Below are positions 16,498 to 25,235 of a stretch of DNA of 64,000 nt, piece after piece; positions within the stretch are counted from its first letter, which is position 1; the number at the start of each line of letters is the position of its first letter. Below the pieces are notes generated by a model, which worked only from the letters and a program-made list of their open reading frames with translations, ran no database searches and had not been told where the DNA came from. The stretch is from Poseidonocella sp. HB161398 (GTDB taxonomy: Bacteria > Pseudomonadota > Alphaproteobacteria > Rhodobacterales > Rhodobacteraceae). The position numbers were made by a program, and so were the translations under genes. Location of the stretch: assembly GCF_005870025.1 (NCBI RefSeq), contig NZ_VATA01000008.1, forward strand, positions 1 to 64,000, in the 5' to 3' direction.

Positions 16498-17666
16498 GCG
16501 GCTCCGGCCTCTGTGTAGCGTTCGATCAGGGCGCGGACCTTGCTGCGCCAGTCATGGCGCGCGGCGAAGCCGAGGGCGCGGGCCCTGGCCTCCTGCGGGT
16601 CCGCGGCGGCGAAGGCGGTGATCGCCGCGCCGGCCTCTTCGGGCGTGTCGACGATCTCCACCGGGGGGGCGAGCGTGGCGAATTCGTCATGCCGGGTGGA
16701 GACGATGGCCAGCCCCGCGGCGGCGTATTCGTAGAGCTTCAGCGGGTTCTGCCCGCGATAGACATCGGCCTTGGCGCGGTCGTAGAGCATCAGCCCGATA
16801 TCGGCCGCGCAGAGATAGGCCGGGATGCTGGGCGGCGGGCGCGATCCGATCAGCTTCACCGTCTGCGGATGCGCCGCGGCCAGGCGCTCCGCCCAGGGCG
16901 CGGAGGGGCCGATCAGCAGGAGGCTGCCGCCGGCGGCCTCGAAGGCGCGGGCGGCGGCCGCGAAGAGCTCGGGATCGCCCTTCGACAGAACGCCGGTCCA
17001 GATGCCGCGCGGATGCGCCAGGCCGGCGATCTCGGGCGGCGCCCCGGCGGCGACCTGGTAGCGCTCGGTCTCCACGCCCTGGCCGAGCACCGAGACCCTG
17101 GCGGGCGGCACGCCCAGCTCGCCGGTGAGGTAGTCCTTCAGCGCCTGGCCGATGACGAAGATGTCGTCGGCCACGGCATAGTCGCGCCGCTCCAGCCGCT
17201 TGACCGCCTCGCCGCGGAAGGCCGGGTAGTAGTCGATCACATGGAAGACCAGCCGCGCGGCGGGGAAGGCCGCGCGCAGCGCCGGCGCGCTGCCGGGCAC
17301 GGTGGTCCAGACCACGTCGGGTGCGCCCCGGCCCGCCGCGCTGACCGAGCGGCGGATCGAGGGCAGGCAGAGCCGGTAGCGCAGATCCGAGGCCGCCGGA
17401 CCGTCGAGCGGCGGGATGTCCCGCACCGGCACCGGCGTCGCGGGGGTGACGATCCGCACGCCGTCCTCGATGCGCGGGCTGTCCTGCCAGGCGCCGAGAT
17501 AGCCCTTGCCGCGCAGGAGATGCACGGGATCCAGCGGGCTCTGCAGATAGGTGACGTCCCAGCCCTCCGACGCCCAGAGCCGCGACAGCAGCTTGGTCGA
17601 GCACTGGATGTCCGAGGCCCAGAGCGTGGGCCGGTGGAAGAGGATATGGGGGCGGTCTGCGGTCAC
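16494..17666 (-). CDS. glycosyltransferase family 1-like protein
   Basis: A 390-residue protein beginning MTADRPHILFHRPTLWASDI. It has the TPATPVPVRDIPPL and VWTTVPGSAPALRAAFPAAR features of WcaK-like and BpsH-like GT-B enzymes, and a donor region GQNPLKLYEYAAAGLAIVST with the conserved K-x-YEYAAAGLxV core. Overlaps with both neighbours (ATGA) put it in the same operon. Compared with typical GT4 proteins, the acceptor domain is divergent. A role in adding one sugar of the polysaccharide repeat is inferred from context. Confidence 0.82.
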   Translation of the reverse strand: MTADRPHILFHRPTLWASDIQCSTKLLSRLWASEGWDVTYLQSPLDPVHLLRGKGYLGAWQDSPRIEDGVRIVTPATPVPVRDIPPLDGPAASDLRYRLCLPSIRRSVSAAGRGAPDVVWTTVPGSAPALRAAFPAARLVFHVIDYYPAFRGEAVKRLERRDYAVADDIFVIGQALKDYLTGELGVPPARVSVLGQGVETERYQVAAGAPPEIAGLAHPRGIWTGVLSKGDPELFAAAARAFEAAGGSLLLIGPSAPWAERLAAAHPQTVKLIGSRPPPSIPAYLCAADIGLMLYDRAKADVYRGQNPLKLYEYAAAGLAIVSTRHDEFATLAPPVEIVDTPEEAGAAITAFAAADPQEARARALGFAARHDWRSKVRALIERYTEAGAA

Positions 17667-18511
17667 AGCGGGTCCTTCCCGTCCTTGTGCCAGGCGCGGG
17701 CCAGCTCGGCTTCGAAGAGGTCGCGCGAGATGGCGTTCTGGCGGTCCCAGACCAGCGCCCGGGCACGGAATTCGGCAGTGGCGGAATGCAGTGCCGAGAT
17801 CAGCCCCGGCGTGCCGTCGAGGAAGCCGCGCTGCAGCAGGTAGCGCTTGAGGAACTCGCGCGCGGTGCGGAACAGGATCTGGCTGCCGCTGACCTCGGTG
17901 CCTGCGTCCTCGATCCCGTCGGCAGTCATCGCGGTATAGCCCGCGCTCTTGGCCAGCCGCTCGGCGAAGCTCTCCTCGTTGAGATGGATCATCATCCCCT
18001 CGAGCTGGCCGGTCTTCGCCGCGCCGCCCTCGATCTCGCAGGCCTCGTGGATCCGCCCGGTGAAGCGGTGGTGCCCGCGCCGCGCCAGCTGCGGACGGTT
18101 CCAGGAATCCCAGCCGCCATGGCGCATCGGCCGGTGCAGGAAATGGTTCAGCCGCCGGTAGCGGAAGCCGTTCATCGCCGTGCCGGGCAGGGTGGCGAAG
18201 ATCTCGGCCAGAAGCTCCGGCGAGAGCCGCTCGTCGCAGTCGACATGCAGCAGCCAGTCCGCGCTTGCGGCGTCGATCCCGGCATTGCGCTGCCCGGCGA
18301 AGCCCTCGGTCTCGGACATCGGCCGTTCGATGAAGCGCACCCCGGGCCCCGCCGCTTCGGCGATCTCGCGGCTGCGGTCGGTCGAGCCGCTGTCGATGAT
18401 GACGATCTCGTCGGCCCAGTCCGCCGCATTGGCGAAGAGTCCGGGCAGGTTGGCCTCCTCGTTGCGGCTGATCGCGACGACGCCCAGGGTGATGTCGGTT
18501 CCGGGGATCAT
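17663..18511 (-). CDS. GT2 family glycosyltransferase, WaaE/KdtX-like
   Basis: 282 residues with a GT-A fold. VAISRNEEANLPGLF opens the nucleotide-binding domain, IVIIDSGSTDRSREIA is the classic GT2 loop, and the DxD-type metal site is HVDCDERLS near residue 90. The RRLNHFLHRPMRHGGWDSW region is typical of the WaaE/KdtX beta-1,4-glucosyltransferase branch, followed by an IHE block. GT-A enzymes of this type act cytoplasmically on lipid-linked acceptors. It starts 7 bases after the upstream sulfotransferase gene and overlaps the next gene (ATGA). Confidence 0.88.
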   Translation of the reverse strand: MIPGTDITLGVVAISRNEEANLPGLFANAADWADEIVIIDSGSTDRSREIAEAAGPGVRFIERPMSETEGFAGQRNAGIDAASADWLLHVDCDERLSPELLAEIFATLPGTAMNGFRYRRLNHFLHRPMRHGGWDSWNRPQLARRGHHRFTGRIHEACEIEGGAAKTGQLEGMMIHLNEESFAERLAKSAGYTAMTADGIEDAGTEVSGSQILFRTAREFLKRYLLQRGFLDGTPGLISALHSATAEFRARALVWDRQNAISRDLFEAELARAWHKDGKDPL

Positions 18512-18518
18512 CGCCGCC

Positions 18519-19454
18519 TCACCGGCCGTTCCGGAAGGCTGCGCGGGCGCGCAGCATCATCGGCTGCAGGAACCGGTCGCGGCGGCGGTTCAGCCAGATC
18601 CGCAGGCGGCGGCGCAGGTCGGGGGCGGGCGCGGCGCGCCCGGCGCTGGCGCTGCGCGGCAGGTCGAGCTCTGCGGCGCCATAGCCGAACTGCATGGCGA
18701 TCTGCCGGACCGACGCGTCGAGCCCCAGCCGGTACTCGCTGTCGCGGACCCATTTCTCGGTCGAGCCTCCGCGCGTTCCCGAGCCCGCGGCGGGGTCCGG
18801 CGCGAGCCCGAGGAAGCGGGCGACACCGGCGAAGCTCTCCACCGGATCGGGCAGCAGATCCTCGTAGCGCAGGCGCAGGTAGCTGCCCGCGGGCAGCATC
18901 GCCTCGAGCGCCAGCAGGTTGCGGCAGCCATTGGCCCAGGCGAATTGGCGGCTCGCCGGATCGGTGCCGAAGAGCTTCGAGGCGGAATACATCACCCCGT
19001 GCGGATTGCGCACCAGCCCGATGATCTTCACCTCGAAGCGGGTCCGCTCCATCCATTCCAGAAGCAGGCTCAGCGCCGCCCAATGGGCGAGGAGCTGCGG
19101 CGACTTCTCGAAGAAGACCGGGCGGGCGAGCGCCTCGCAGATCGCCTCCCAGCCGCCGAAGACCAGCGCCTCGTTTTCCTCGGGGGGGACGTAGCCCGGG
19201 GCGCAGTGCTCCAGCAGGTCGATCATGTAGGCGCGGGTGTTGCGGCGGCTGCCATAGCCCTCGTAGGGCTTGCCGCCGGCAAAGAGCGCGCCGGGGCGCT
19301 CGAGCAGCACGGCCGCCATCAGCCACCAGTGGGTTTCCAGGTAGGTATGCGGCGAATAGGGCACCGTCTGCACCGATCCATGCCGGCACAGCTCGTCCTG
19401 GAACATGGTGGAACCCGACCGCTTATCCGATAGCAGGATGACGACTTGAGACAT
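18519..19454 (-). CDS. sulfotransferase (PAPS-dependent), first copy
   Basis: About 311 residues. The N-terminal LLSDKRSGSTMFQDEL is the P-loop-like 5'-phosphosulfate binding site, VKIIGLVRNPHGVMYSASKL matches the 3'-phosphate-binding RxP/S region, and LRLRYEDLLPDPVESF is the conserved YEDL-x-P block. Such enzymes move sulfate from PAPS to a hydroxyl of a sugar or lipid. ATG at 19454 is chosen so that the P-loop sits near the N-terminus. It overlaps the end of the ligase-like gene by about 32 bases. The C-terminus has a basic tail (RRRLRIWLNRRRDRFL). With the second copy at 24309-25211 it implies a sulfated polysaccharide. Confidence 0.85.
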   Translation of the reverse strand: MSQVVILLSDKRSGSTMFQDELCRHGSVQTVPYSPHTYLETHWWLMAAVLLERPGALFAGGKPYEGYGSRRNTRAYMIDLLEHCAPGYVPPEENEALVFGGWEAICEALARPVFFEKSPQLLAHWAALSLLLEWMERTRFEVKIIGLVRNPHGVMYSASKLFGTDPASRQFAWANGCRNLLALEAMLPAGSYLRLRYEDLLPDPVESFAGVARFLGLAPDPAAGSGTRGGSTEKWVRDSEYRLGLDASVRQIAMQFGYGAAELDLPRSASAGRAAPAPDLRRRLRIWLNRRRDRFLQPMMLRARAAFRNGR

Positions 19455-20811
19455 GGTACACCGGAAGATTGCGAGTGGGACGGCGGACGGGCGCGCGGAA
19501 ATGCTCCAGCCCGGAGGCGAGGCCGATGACGAGGAAGAACAGCATCGCCCCGCGCGGCGTGGAGACTGCCGCATGGCCGAAGGCGATCCAGGGCACGAGC
19601 GCCAGGGCCGAGACGAAGAGCACCTGGGCCATCATGCTGTGGACCTTCCTGTCGCGTGACAGGGCGGGGCCGGCGAGCCGCAGCAGCAGGCGGACCAGCA
19701 GCGCGATATAGAGCACCGCCGCCACCATTCCGTAGGCGTAGTAGGAAATCGCGAAGAGCGCGTGGGTGGCCTGGCCGCGCATCTGCACCTCGCCCGGCAC
19801 ATAGGCGAAGCGCACCGTGATCCCCTCGCCGAAGAGGGCGAAGGCGGGATGCTCGATGACATGCTCGAAGGGCTGGGAATAGGCCAGGAAGCGCTCGCTC
19901 TCGCGCTCGTCCTGCATCGGGGCGTCGAACATCGCCTCGGTGCGGTTGACCAGCCGGTCGAAGAAGAAGAGCTGCGAGCCGACCCCGACCACCGCCACCA
20001 GCGCGACGCCGAGCACGACCGGGACGAGGATCCCCCGCCGCACCCGCCTGAGGCCCAGCACCAGCGCCGCGGCCACGATCAGGATGCTGCCCAGGATCGG
20101 GCCGCGCGAATAGCTCATCAGCACGCCCATCGGCGCCAGCAGGCAGCCGAGCATGGCGAGGTTGCGCCACATGCCTGTCAGCCGCCAGGGCCAGAGCCAG
20201 GCCATGGCCACGATCGGCCAGCAGACATTGATGAAGGTCGCGCCGAGGATCGACACGCCGACCAGGGTGCGGCCGCGCACGCCGCTCTCCCCGGCATTGG
20301 CGTAGTCGTCGACGACCTCGTTCGTCGCGGGCTCCAGGATGGAATGCGAGAAGACCAGGTCCATCACCGGCTCGCGGGTCTGCGGCAGCGAGGTCAGGAT
20401 CATCAGCGAGGCGGTGACGATCGTGCCCAGCACCACCGCGCGCAGCACGACGGCGACATCGGCGACATTGCGCACCATCTGGCTGGCGATGAAGAACACG
20501 CTGAAGGCCAGGCAGGTCCGGATGATGATGTAGCCGCTTTCCAGATAGGTCCCGAAGCGGGCCATGCCGATCATCTCGCTGACCAGCGCCAGGATCAGGA
20601 TGACCTGGATCGTGCCCGCGAAGGGGCGGCGGCCATGCGGCAGGGGCGGCAGCTTCTGCGCGTGGAAGAGCAGCAGCACGATCAGCCCGTCGATGAAGTA
20701 GAAGGGCACCGGGCCGATCTTGACGTTCATCTTCGGCACCGCGATCAGCACGAAGACGAAGATCGCGAAAAGCCCGATGCCGGGGGTGGGACGTCCGGGA
20801 CTAGGCTGCAT
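19423..20811 (-). CDS. O-antigen ligase/polymerase-like multi-span membrane protein
   Basis: About 462 residues with some 10 or more hydrophobic segments (GIGLFAIFVFVLIAV, FYFIDGLIVLLLF, TIQVILILALVSEMIG, AALVLGLRRVRRGI and others). The periplasmic block GVLMSYSRGPILGSIL carries the SRG(P) motif of Wzy_C-type O-antigen ligases and polymerases, with a large outer loop after GVGSQLFFFDRLVNRTEAMF. It may polymerise repeat units (Wzy-like) or join them to an acceptor (WaaL-like); sequence alone does not separate these. ATG at 20811 overlaps the upstream tandem glycosyltransferase gene by 11 bases. Confidence 0.82.
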   Translation of the reverse strand: MQPSPGRPTPGIGLFAIFVFVLIAVPKMNVKIGPVPFYFIDGLIVLLLFHAQKLPPLPHGRRPFAGTIQVILILALVSEMIGMARFGTYLESGYIIIRTCLAFSVFFIASQMVRNVADVAVVLRAVVLGTIVTASLMILTSLPQTREPVMDLVFSHSILEPATNEVVDDYANAGESGVRGRTLVGVSILGATFINVCWPIVAMAWLWPWRLTGMWRNLAMLGCLLAPMGVLMSYSRGPILGSILIVAAALVLGLRRVRRGILVPVVLGVALVAVVGVGSQLFFFDRLVNRTEAMFDAPMQDERESERFLAYSQPFEHVIEHPAFALFGEGITVRFAYVPGEVQMRGQATHALFAISYYAYGMVAAVLYIALLVRLLLRLAGPALSRDRKVHSMMAQVLFVSALALVPWIAFGHAAVSTPRGAMLFFLVIGLASGLEHFRAPVRRPTRNLPVYHVSSRHPAIG

Positions 20812-23143
20812 CGGCGGGCGACTCCCCCAGTTTGCGGTAGAGATGCAGATGGTCGGAGACGAAGCGGGCGAAATCGTAGCGGCCGGCGCGCTCGAAGCCC
20901 GCGCGGCCCAGTTCGGCGCGCAGCTGGCGGTCGCCGAGAAGCCGCGACAGCGCGCGGCCGACATCCTCCGGATCGGCCGGGTCGACCAGCAGCGCGGCCT
21001 CGCCATCGGGGCCCGCCACCTCGCGCAGCCCGGGCACATCGGCGGCGATAACCGGCAGCCCGGCATTCATCGCCTCGGCCGCGGCTAGGCCGAACCCCTC
21101 CCATTTCGACGGCATCAGGAAGATGTCCGCCTCGGCGAGCAGCGCGGGGACATCCGCGACATGGCCGGCGAAGGTCGTGCGGTCTCCGAGGCCGAGCGCG
21201 TCTGCCTGGCGCTCCAGCGCGGCGCGCTCCGGCCCGTCTCCGGCGACGACATAGCGGAAGGGCACGTCGCCCAGGCCCGCCAGCGCCTCGAGCGCCACCG
21301 GATAGTTCTTTTGCTCGGCCAGCCGCCCGACCGAGAGGATCACCGGCGCCGCGGTCTCGGGCCGCTCGGGCGGCGCGCCGAAGGCCAGGTGGCAGCCGTT
21401 CTCGATCACCACCGTCCGGTCGGCCAGCCAGGGCCGGGCGCGGGACAGCTCCTCCGCCACGCCGACGCTGATCGTCACGATCCGCTCGAAGGGACGGTAG
21501 ACCTGGTCGTCGATCACCCCGCCCAGGGGATGGGCGCGGCGGCGGTTCGATGAATTGTGCTCGGTGAAGACCAGCCGCCCGGGCATCCGGCCGAGCCGCG
21601 CCAGAGCGGCGACATGGGCGATGGCGGGGAAGAGATGCACATGCACGATGTCCCCCGGCGCGATCTCTCTTGCATAGGCGCCGAGCCGCAGCAGCGCGCG
21701 CGGATCATAGGGGCTGGCGAAGCCGAAGGAGGTCGCGCCCTCGAGTCCGCCGGTGTCGCAGGCCTCCAGCGCGACCAGCCGGGCATCGACGCCGCGCGCG
21801 CGCAGCGCCACATGCAGCCCGCGGGCCAGGCGCTCCGCCCCGCCGCGGTCCATGCCGAAGCTGTTGACGATCTGGTGCACGCGCGGCGCGGTGCCGGGGG
21901 CCGGGCGCGGCGCCGCCGGGGCGGGCGTCTGCTTCAGCAGCCGGTCCGACATGCTGCGCAGCATCCGCCGCTGGCGCGCCGGGATCAGCCGGGCCAGCGG
22001 GCGCGGGCGGAAGAGCGGATCGGTCTCGAAGCGCGACCAGGGCCGCGGCGTCCAGGCGGGCGGGGCGTCTGCCATCACCTCGCCGAAGAGCGCGACATAG
22101 GCGGCGCGGCAGGCTTCGACCGAGAACTCGGCGCGGGCCGAGGCGGCGACGGCGCGGCTCATCTGCGCGGTGCGGGCCCGGTCCCCTGCCAGCGCGACGA
22201 TCGAGGCGGCGAAGCCGTCGACATCGCCGACCGGCGACAAGAGGCCGGTCTCGCCGTCCTTCAGCAGGAAATCGGTGATCCCGGGCAGGCACCAGGAGAC
22301 CGGCACCGCACCGGCCATCATCGCCTCGAGCAGCGCGTTCGGGCAGCCCTCGAAATGCGAGGGGAAGAGGAAGCAGTCGACGCCTTCCAGGAAGCCCGGG
22401 ATCTCGTCCGGCGTCAGCGTCCCGGTGAAGCGCACCCGGCCGTCTTCGATATGCGCGGCCATGGCGCTGCGCAGCTCGGGCTCGTGCTTGCCCTTGCCCG
22501 CGATCGACAGCCGGTAGGCGATGCCCGCCGCGTCCAGCCGCTCCAGCACGGGCGGCAGATGCAGCACGCCCTTCTGGCCATGCTCCAGCCGCCCGAGGAA
22601 GCCCAGCTCCAGCCGTGCGCCCCGGCCGCGTTCCGCGCGGGCCGCCGCCTCGAAGCGCTCGGGCGAGGCGCCGTTCGGGATCAGCGCGATCCGCGCCGGG
22701 TCGGCGCCGTAATCGGCGATCAGGTCGTCGCGCAGCCGCGGCACCAGGGCCACGACCTTCGCCAGCCGCTCGCGCCCCATCATCGTCAGCCGGTAGCCCT
22801 CGTCGAAGCCGTTGGCGCAGCGCGCCATGGCGCGGATGCGCCCGGGCAGATGCGGCAGCGCCGAGAGGATCGCGGGCGAGTTGACGCCGAAGACGATGTC
22901 GATCTCCTCGGCCTCGCACCAGTCGGCGAATGCCCTGGCCTGCGCCTTCAGGCTGTCGCTTCTGGCGGCCAAGAGCACGCAGCCCTCGTCGGCGAAGCTG
23001 TCTTCCCAGAGCGCGGCCTGGGCCGGTCCGGCGGCGACGCAGCGCAGGTCGATGCCATGGGGCAGCAGCGCCGGGCGCATGTTGCGGTAGAAGGTGAAGG
23101 TGCCGCCGTCCTTGGGGACGGAGCCGAAGGCCACTCGGATCAT
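20801..23143 (-). CDS. tandem (double) GT4 glycosyltransferase
   Basis: A 780-residue protein made of two complete GT-B enzymes. The first (about 1-365) starts MIRVAFGSVPKDGGTFTFYR and has a donor site FLFPSHFEGCPNALLEAMMA. A proline-rich linker (APAAPRPAPGTAPR, about 400-415) leads to the second (about 416-775), with NSFGMDRGGAERLARGLHV, LSVGRLAEQKNYPVALEAL and FLMPSKWEGFGLAAAEAMNA. Both halves keep the E-x7-E donor-site pattern, so both may be active and add two successive sugars. It overlaps both neighbours by a few bases. Single-domain homologues are the norm, so a fusion is likely. Confidence 0.87.
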   Translation of the reverse strand: MIRVAFGSVPKDGGTFTFYRNMRPALLPHGIDLRCVAAGPAQAALWEDSFADEGCVLLAARSDSLKAQARAFADWCEAEEIDIVFGVNSPAILSALPHLPGRIRAMARCANGFDEGYRLTMMGRERLAKVVALVPRLRDDLIADYGADPARIALIPNGASPERFEAAARAERGRGARLELGFLGRLEHGQKGVLHLPPVLERLDAAGIAYRLSIAGKGKHEPELRSAMAAHIEDGRVRFTGTLTPDEIPGFLEGVDCFLFPSHFEGCPNALLEAMMAGAVPVSWCLPGITDFLLKDGETGLLSPVGDVDGFAASIVALAGDRARTAQMSRAVAASARAEFSVEACRAAYVALFGEVMADAPPAWTPRPWSRFETDPLFRPRPLARLIPARQRRMLRSMSDRLLKQTPAPAAPRPAPGTAPRVHQIVNSFGMDRGGAERLARGLHVALRARGVDARLVALEACDTGGLEGATSFGFASPYDPRALLRLGAYAREIAPGDIVHVHLFPAIAHVAALARLGRMPGRLVFTEHNSSNRRRAHPLGGVIDDQVYRPFERIVTISVGVAEELSRARPWLADRTVVIENGCHLAFGAPPERPETAAPVILSVGRLAEQKNYPVALEALAGLGDVPFRYVVAGDGPERAALERQADALGLGDRTTFAGHVADVPALLAEADIFLMPSKWEGFGLAAAEAMNAGLPVIAADVPGLREVAGPDGEAALLVDPADPEDVGRALSRLLGDRQLRAELGRAGFERAGRYDFARFVSDHLHLYRKLGESPADAA

Positions 23144-24312
23144 GGGGCTGCCTCAGCGAGCTGGGCCGGGCGGAGCGGCGCGGCCGTCTCCTGCCCGAGG
23201 ATGAGGCCGCGCAGCCGCGCGGCGAGGCTGTCGGCGCCGTAGAGCCGCTCGACGCGCGCCCGTCCGGCCTGCCCGAGCCGCCGGGCGAGCTCGGGATCGG
23301 CGGTGACGCGGCGGATATTGGCGGCCATGGCGGGAATGTCGTGCTCGGGCGACAGGAAGCCGGTCTCGCCCTCGATGACGGTCTCGGAAAAGCCGTTATG
23401 GTCGGTGCAGATGACCGGCAGGCCCGAGGCCATCGCCTCGAGCAGCGAGATGCCCTGGCTTTCCTGGTCGCCGCTTTCGGCGGTCACGGAATGCTGCAGG
23501 AAGAGCCCGGCCCCGGCCAGCCGCGCCTTGACCTCCTCATGGGTGCAGGCGCCCAGCATGGTCACCGCGCCGCCCAGGCCGAGCTCGGCGATCACCGCGT
23601 CGCAGCGGCCCCGCTGGCCGCCGTCGCCGATGACCTCGAGCCGCAGGTTCGGACGGCTCCGGCGGGCTTCGGCGAAGGCGCGGATGGTCAGGTCGGGCCG
23701 CTTCTTCGCGGTCAGCCGGCCGACGGCGATGGCCAGATCCGGATCCTTCGCGCCATCGGCGCAGAAGCCCTCCAGCTCGATGCCGCAGGGGATGACCGAG
23801 ATCTTGGCGGCCGGGAAGCCCAGATCGCGCAGGATGCCGGCGAAATGCTCGGAGCCGCAGATCACCCCCGCCGCCTCGGCCGCGAGCAGCCGGTAGCAGG
23901 CGCGGATGTCGCGCCGCTTGGGCAGGACGGTGGCGTCGTAGCCGTGGAAATTGACGAAAAGCGGCAGCCCGGCCCGGCGGCAGACCATGCGCAGCGCCGC
24001 GCCTGTGGTGCCGAACTCGGCCAGGACCGCCTCGACGCCATGGGCGCGCAGGAACTCGGCCAGGCGGCGCTCCTCGGCGAGGCTCAGCGCCGCGCCATAG
24101 CCGGTGCGCCAGCGCCGCGCGAGGCTGAGCGCCTTGCCCGCGGCCCCGCCGGGACCGCGCCGGACGCAGAAGAGCGGCAGGTCGAGCGCGGTGGCCTCGG
24201 GGCAGTCAAGGCCGATGGCGACGGTGCGCCCGGGCGCGATCAGCCGCATGTGCTGGCGGATATAGGTCTCGGCCACGGCCATCGGATTGCTGGTTGCGAC
24301 TGCGAGCGTCAT
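23140..24312 (-). CDS. GT4 glycosyltransferase
   Basis: About 390 residues. The acceptor half contains VLAEFGTTGAALRMVCRRAG and FVNFHGYDATVLPKRRDI. The donor half opens IAVGRLTAKKRPDLTIRAF and carries QGISLLEAMASGLPVICTDH with the E-x7 pattern. The HSVTAESGDQESQG stretch is typical of colanic-acid WcaL/AmsK-like and succinoglycan-type GT4 enzymes. ATG at 24312 overlaps the upstream stop (ATGA); longer frames reaching 24564 lie inside the neighbouring sulfotransferase gene. It works in the cytoplasm on the growing lipid-linked unit; the sugar is unknown. Confidence 0.87.
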   Translation of the reverse strand: MTLAVATSNPMAVAETYIRQHMRLIAPGRTVAIGLDCPEATALDLPLFCVRRGPGGAAGKALSLARRWRTGYGAALSLAEERRLAEFLRAHGVEAVLAEFGTTGAALRMVCRRAGLPLFVNFHGYDATVLPKRRDIRACYRLLAAEAAGVICGSEHFAGILRDLGFPAAKISVIPCGIELEGFCADGAKDPDLAIAVGRLTAKKRPDLTIRAFAEARRSRPNLRLEVIGDGGQRGRCDAVIAELGLGGAVTMLGACTHEEVKARLAGAGLFLQHSVTAESGDQESQGISLLEAMASGLPVICTDHNGFSETVIEGETGFLSPEHDIPAMAANIRRVTADPELARRLGQAGRARVERLYGADSLAARLRGLILGQETAAPLRPAQLAEAAP

Positions 24313-25211
24313 GGCCGGGCCTCTGCTGCGGCCGCGGTCGCGGCCAGCCGCTGGTAGAGCTCGGCGCAGAGCGCGGCCACTTCGGGCGAGAGATAGCCGG
24401 GCCGGGCGACGCGGGGATTGCGCCGCTCGGTGCGGGTCGGAAAGCGCAGGAGCGGCGCGCCGGTGCCGGTCATCCGCGCCAGCGCGGCCATGCTTTCCGC
24501 GGGGCGGGCCAGCAGCGTCTGGTAGTCCAGCAGCCGGATCCGCGGATCGGCATCGATGCCGCAATCGAAGAAGGCGTCGTTGCGGGCGTGCCAGTAGAGC
24601 GCGTAGAGATCGCGCAGCCGCGCCTCGCTGCCCGGCGCGGCGCTGCTCAGCGCCTCGGCGCGGTCATGCAGGTCGCTCCAGAGTGTCTCCAATTCCCACA
24701 CCCCGTCGGCCCCGGTCTCGACCCGGCGCGAGATCTGCTCGAAATTGCCCGGCCATTTGCGCAGCATCGAGGCGACCACCTCGTCGGCGCGGCGGAACAC
24801 CCAGACGGCGCGCGAGCCCGGCACGGCGTCGAGGATCTCGATGGCGCGGTGCGAGGCCAGCAGCGATCGGGCAACGGCATAGCTGCCCTTGGCGGCGTCG
24901 AGACGGCGGCGCAGCTCGGGCAGGGGCGTCCAGACCGTCTTCGACGGGTCGATCGAGAGCGGGCTGAACTCGCCGAAGACGACCGTGCGGGGATCGGCGC
25001 GGAACAGCCGCTCCAGATGGGTGGTGCCGCTGCGCTGCGCGCCGAAGATGAACAGCGTCCGCGAGGGATGCGACCCCGCCAGGCGGTGCAGCGTGCGCTT
25101 GCCGCCCTCGAAGGCGTCGAAGGCCCGCGCCGAGGCGCGGTACGTCAGCGAGGCCTTCACGCGGGCGAAGGTCAGGCGCTTGCCGGGGGCGGTCGCGATA
25201 TCCATGCTCAT
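24309..25211 (-). CDS. sulfotransferase-family protein, second copy
   Basis: A 300-residue protein with the P-loop block LFIFGAQRSGTTHLERLF near residues 53-70, a VPGSRAVWVFRRADEVVASM 3'-phosphate region and an IRLLDYQTLLARPAESM segment analogous to the YEDL-P block. GAGG lies 6 bases before ATG 25211, and a second ATG follows at 25205. It heads the operon that continues to 13100. It shares little sequence with the other sulfotransferase, so the two probably act on different sugars or positions. A non-sulfating P-loop role cannot be excluded. Confidence 0.78.
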   Translation of the reverse strand: MSMDIATAPGKRLTFARVKASLTYRASARAFDAFEGGKRTLHRLAGSHPSRTLFIFGAQRSGTTHLERLFRADPRTVVFGEFSPLSIDPSKTVWTPLPELRRRLDAAKGSYAVARSLLASHRAIEILDAVPGSRAVWVFRRADEVVASMLRKWPGNFEQISRRVETGADGVWELETLWSDLHDRAEALSSAAPGSEARLRDLYALYWHARNDAFFDCGIDADPRIRLLDYQTLLARPAESMAALARMTGTGAPLLRFPTRTERRNPRVARPGYLSPEVAALCAELYQRLAATAAAAEARP

Positions 25212-25235
25212 GGTGTGCCTCGCCGTTTCCCGGGC

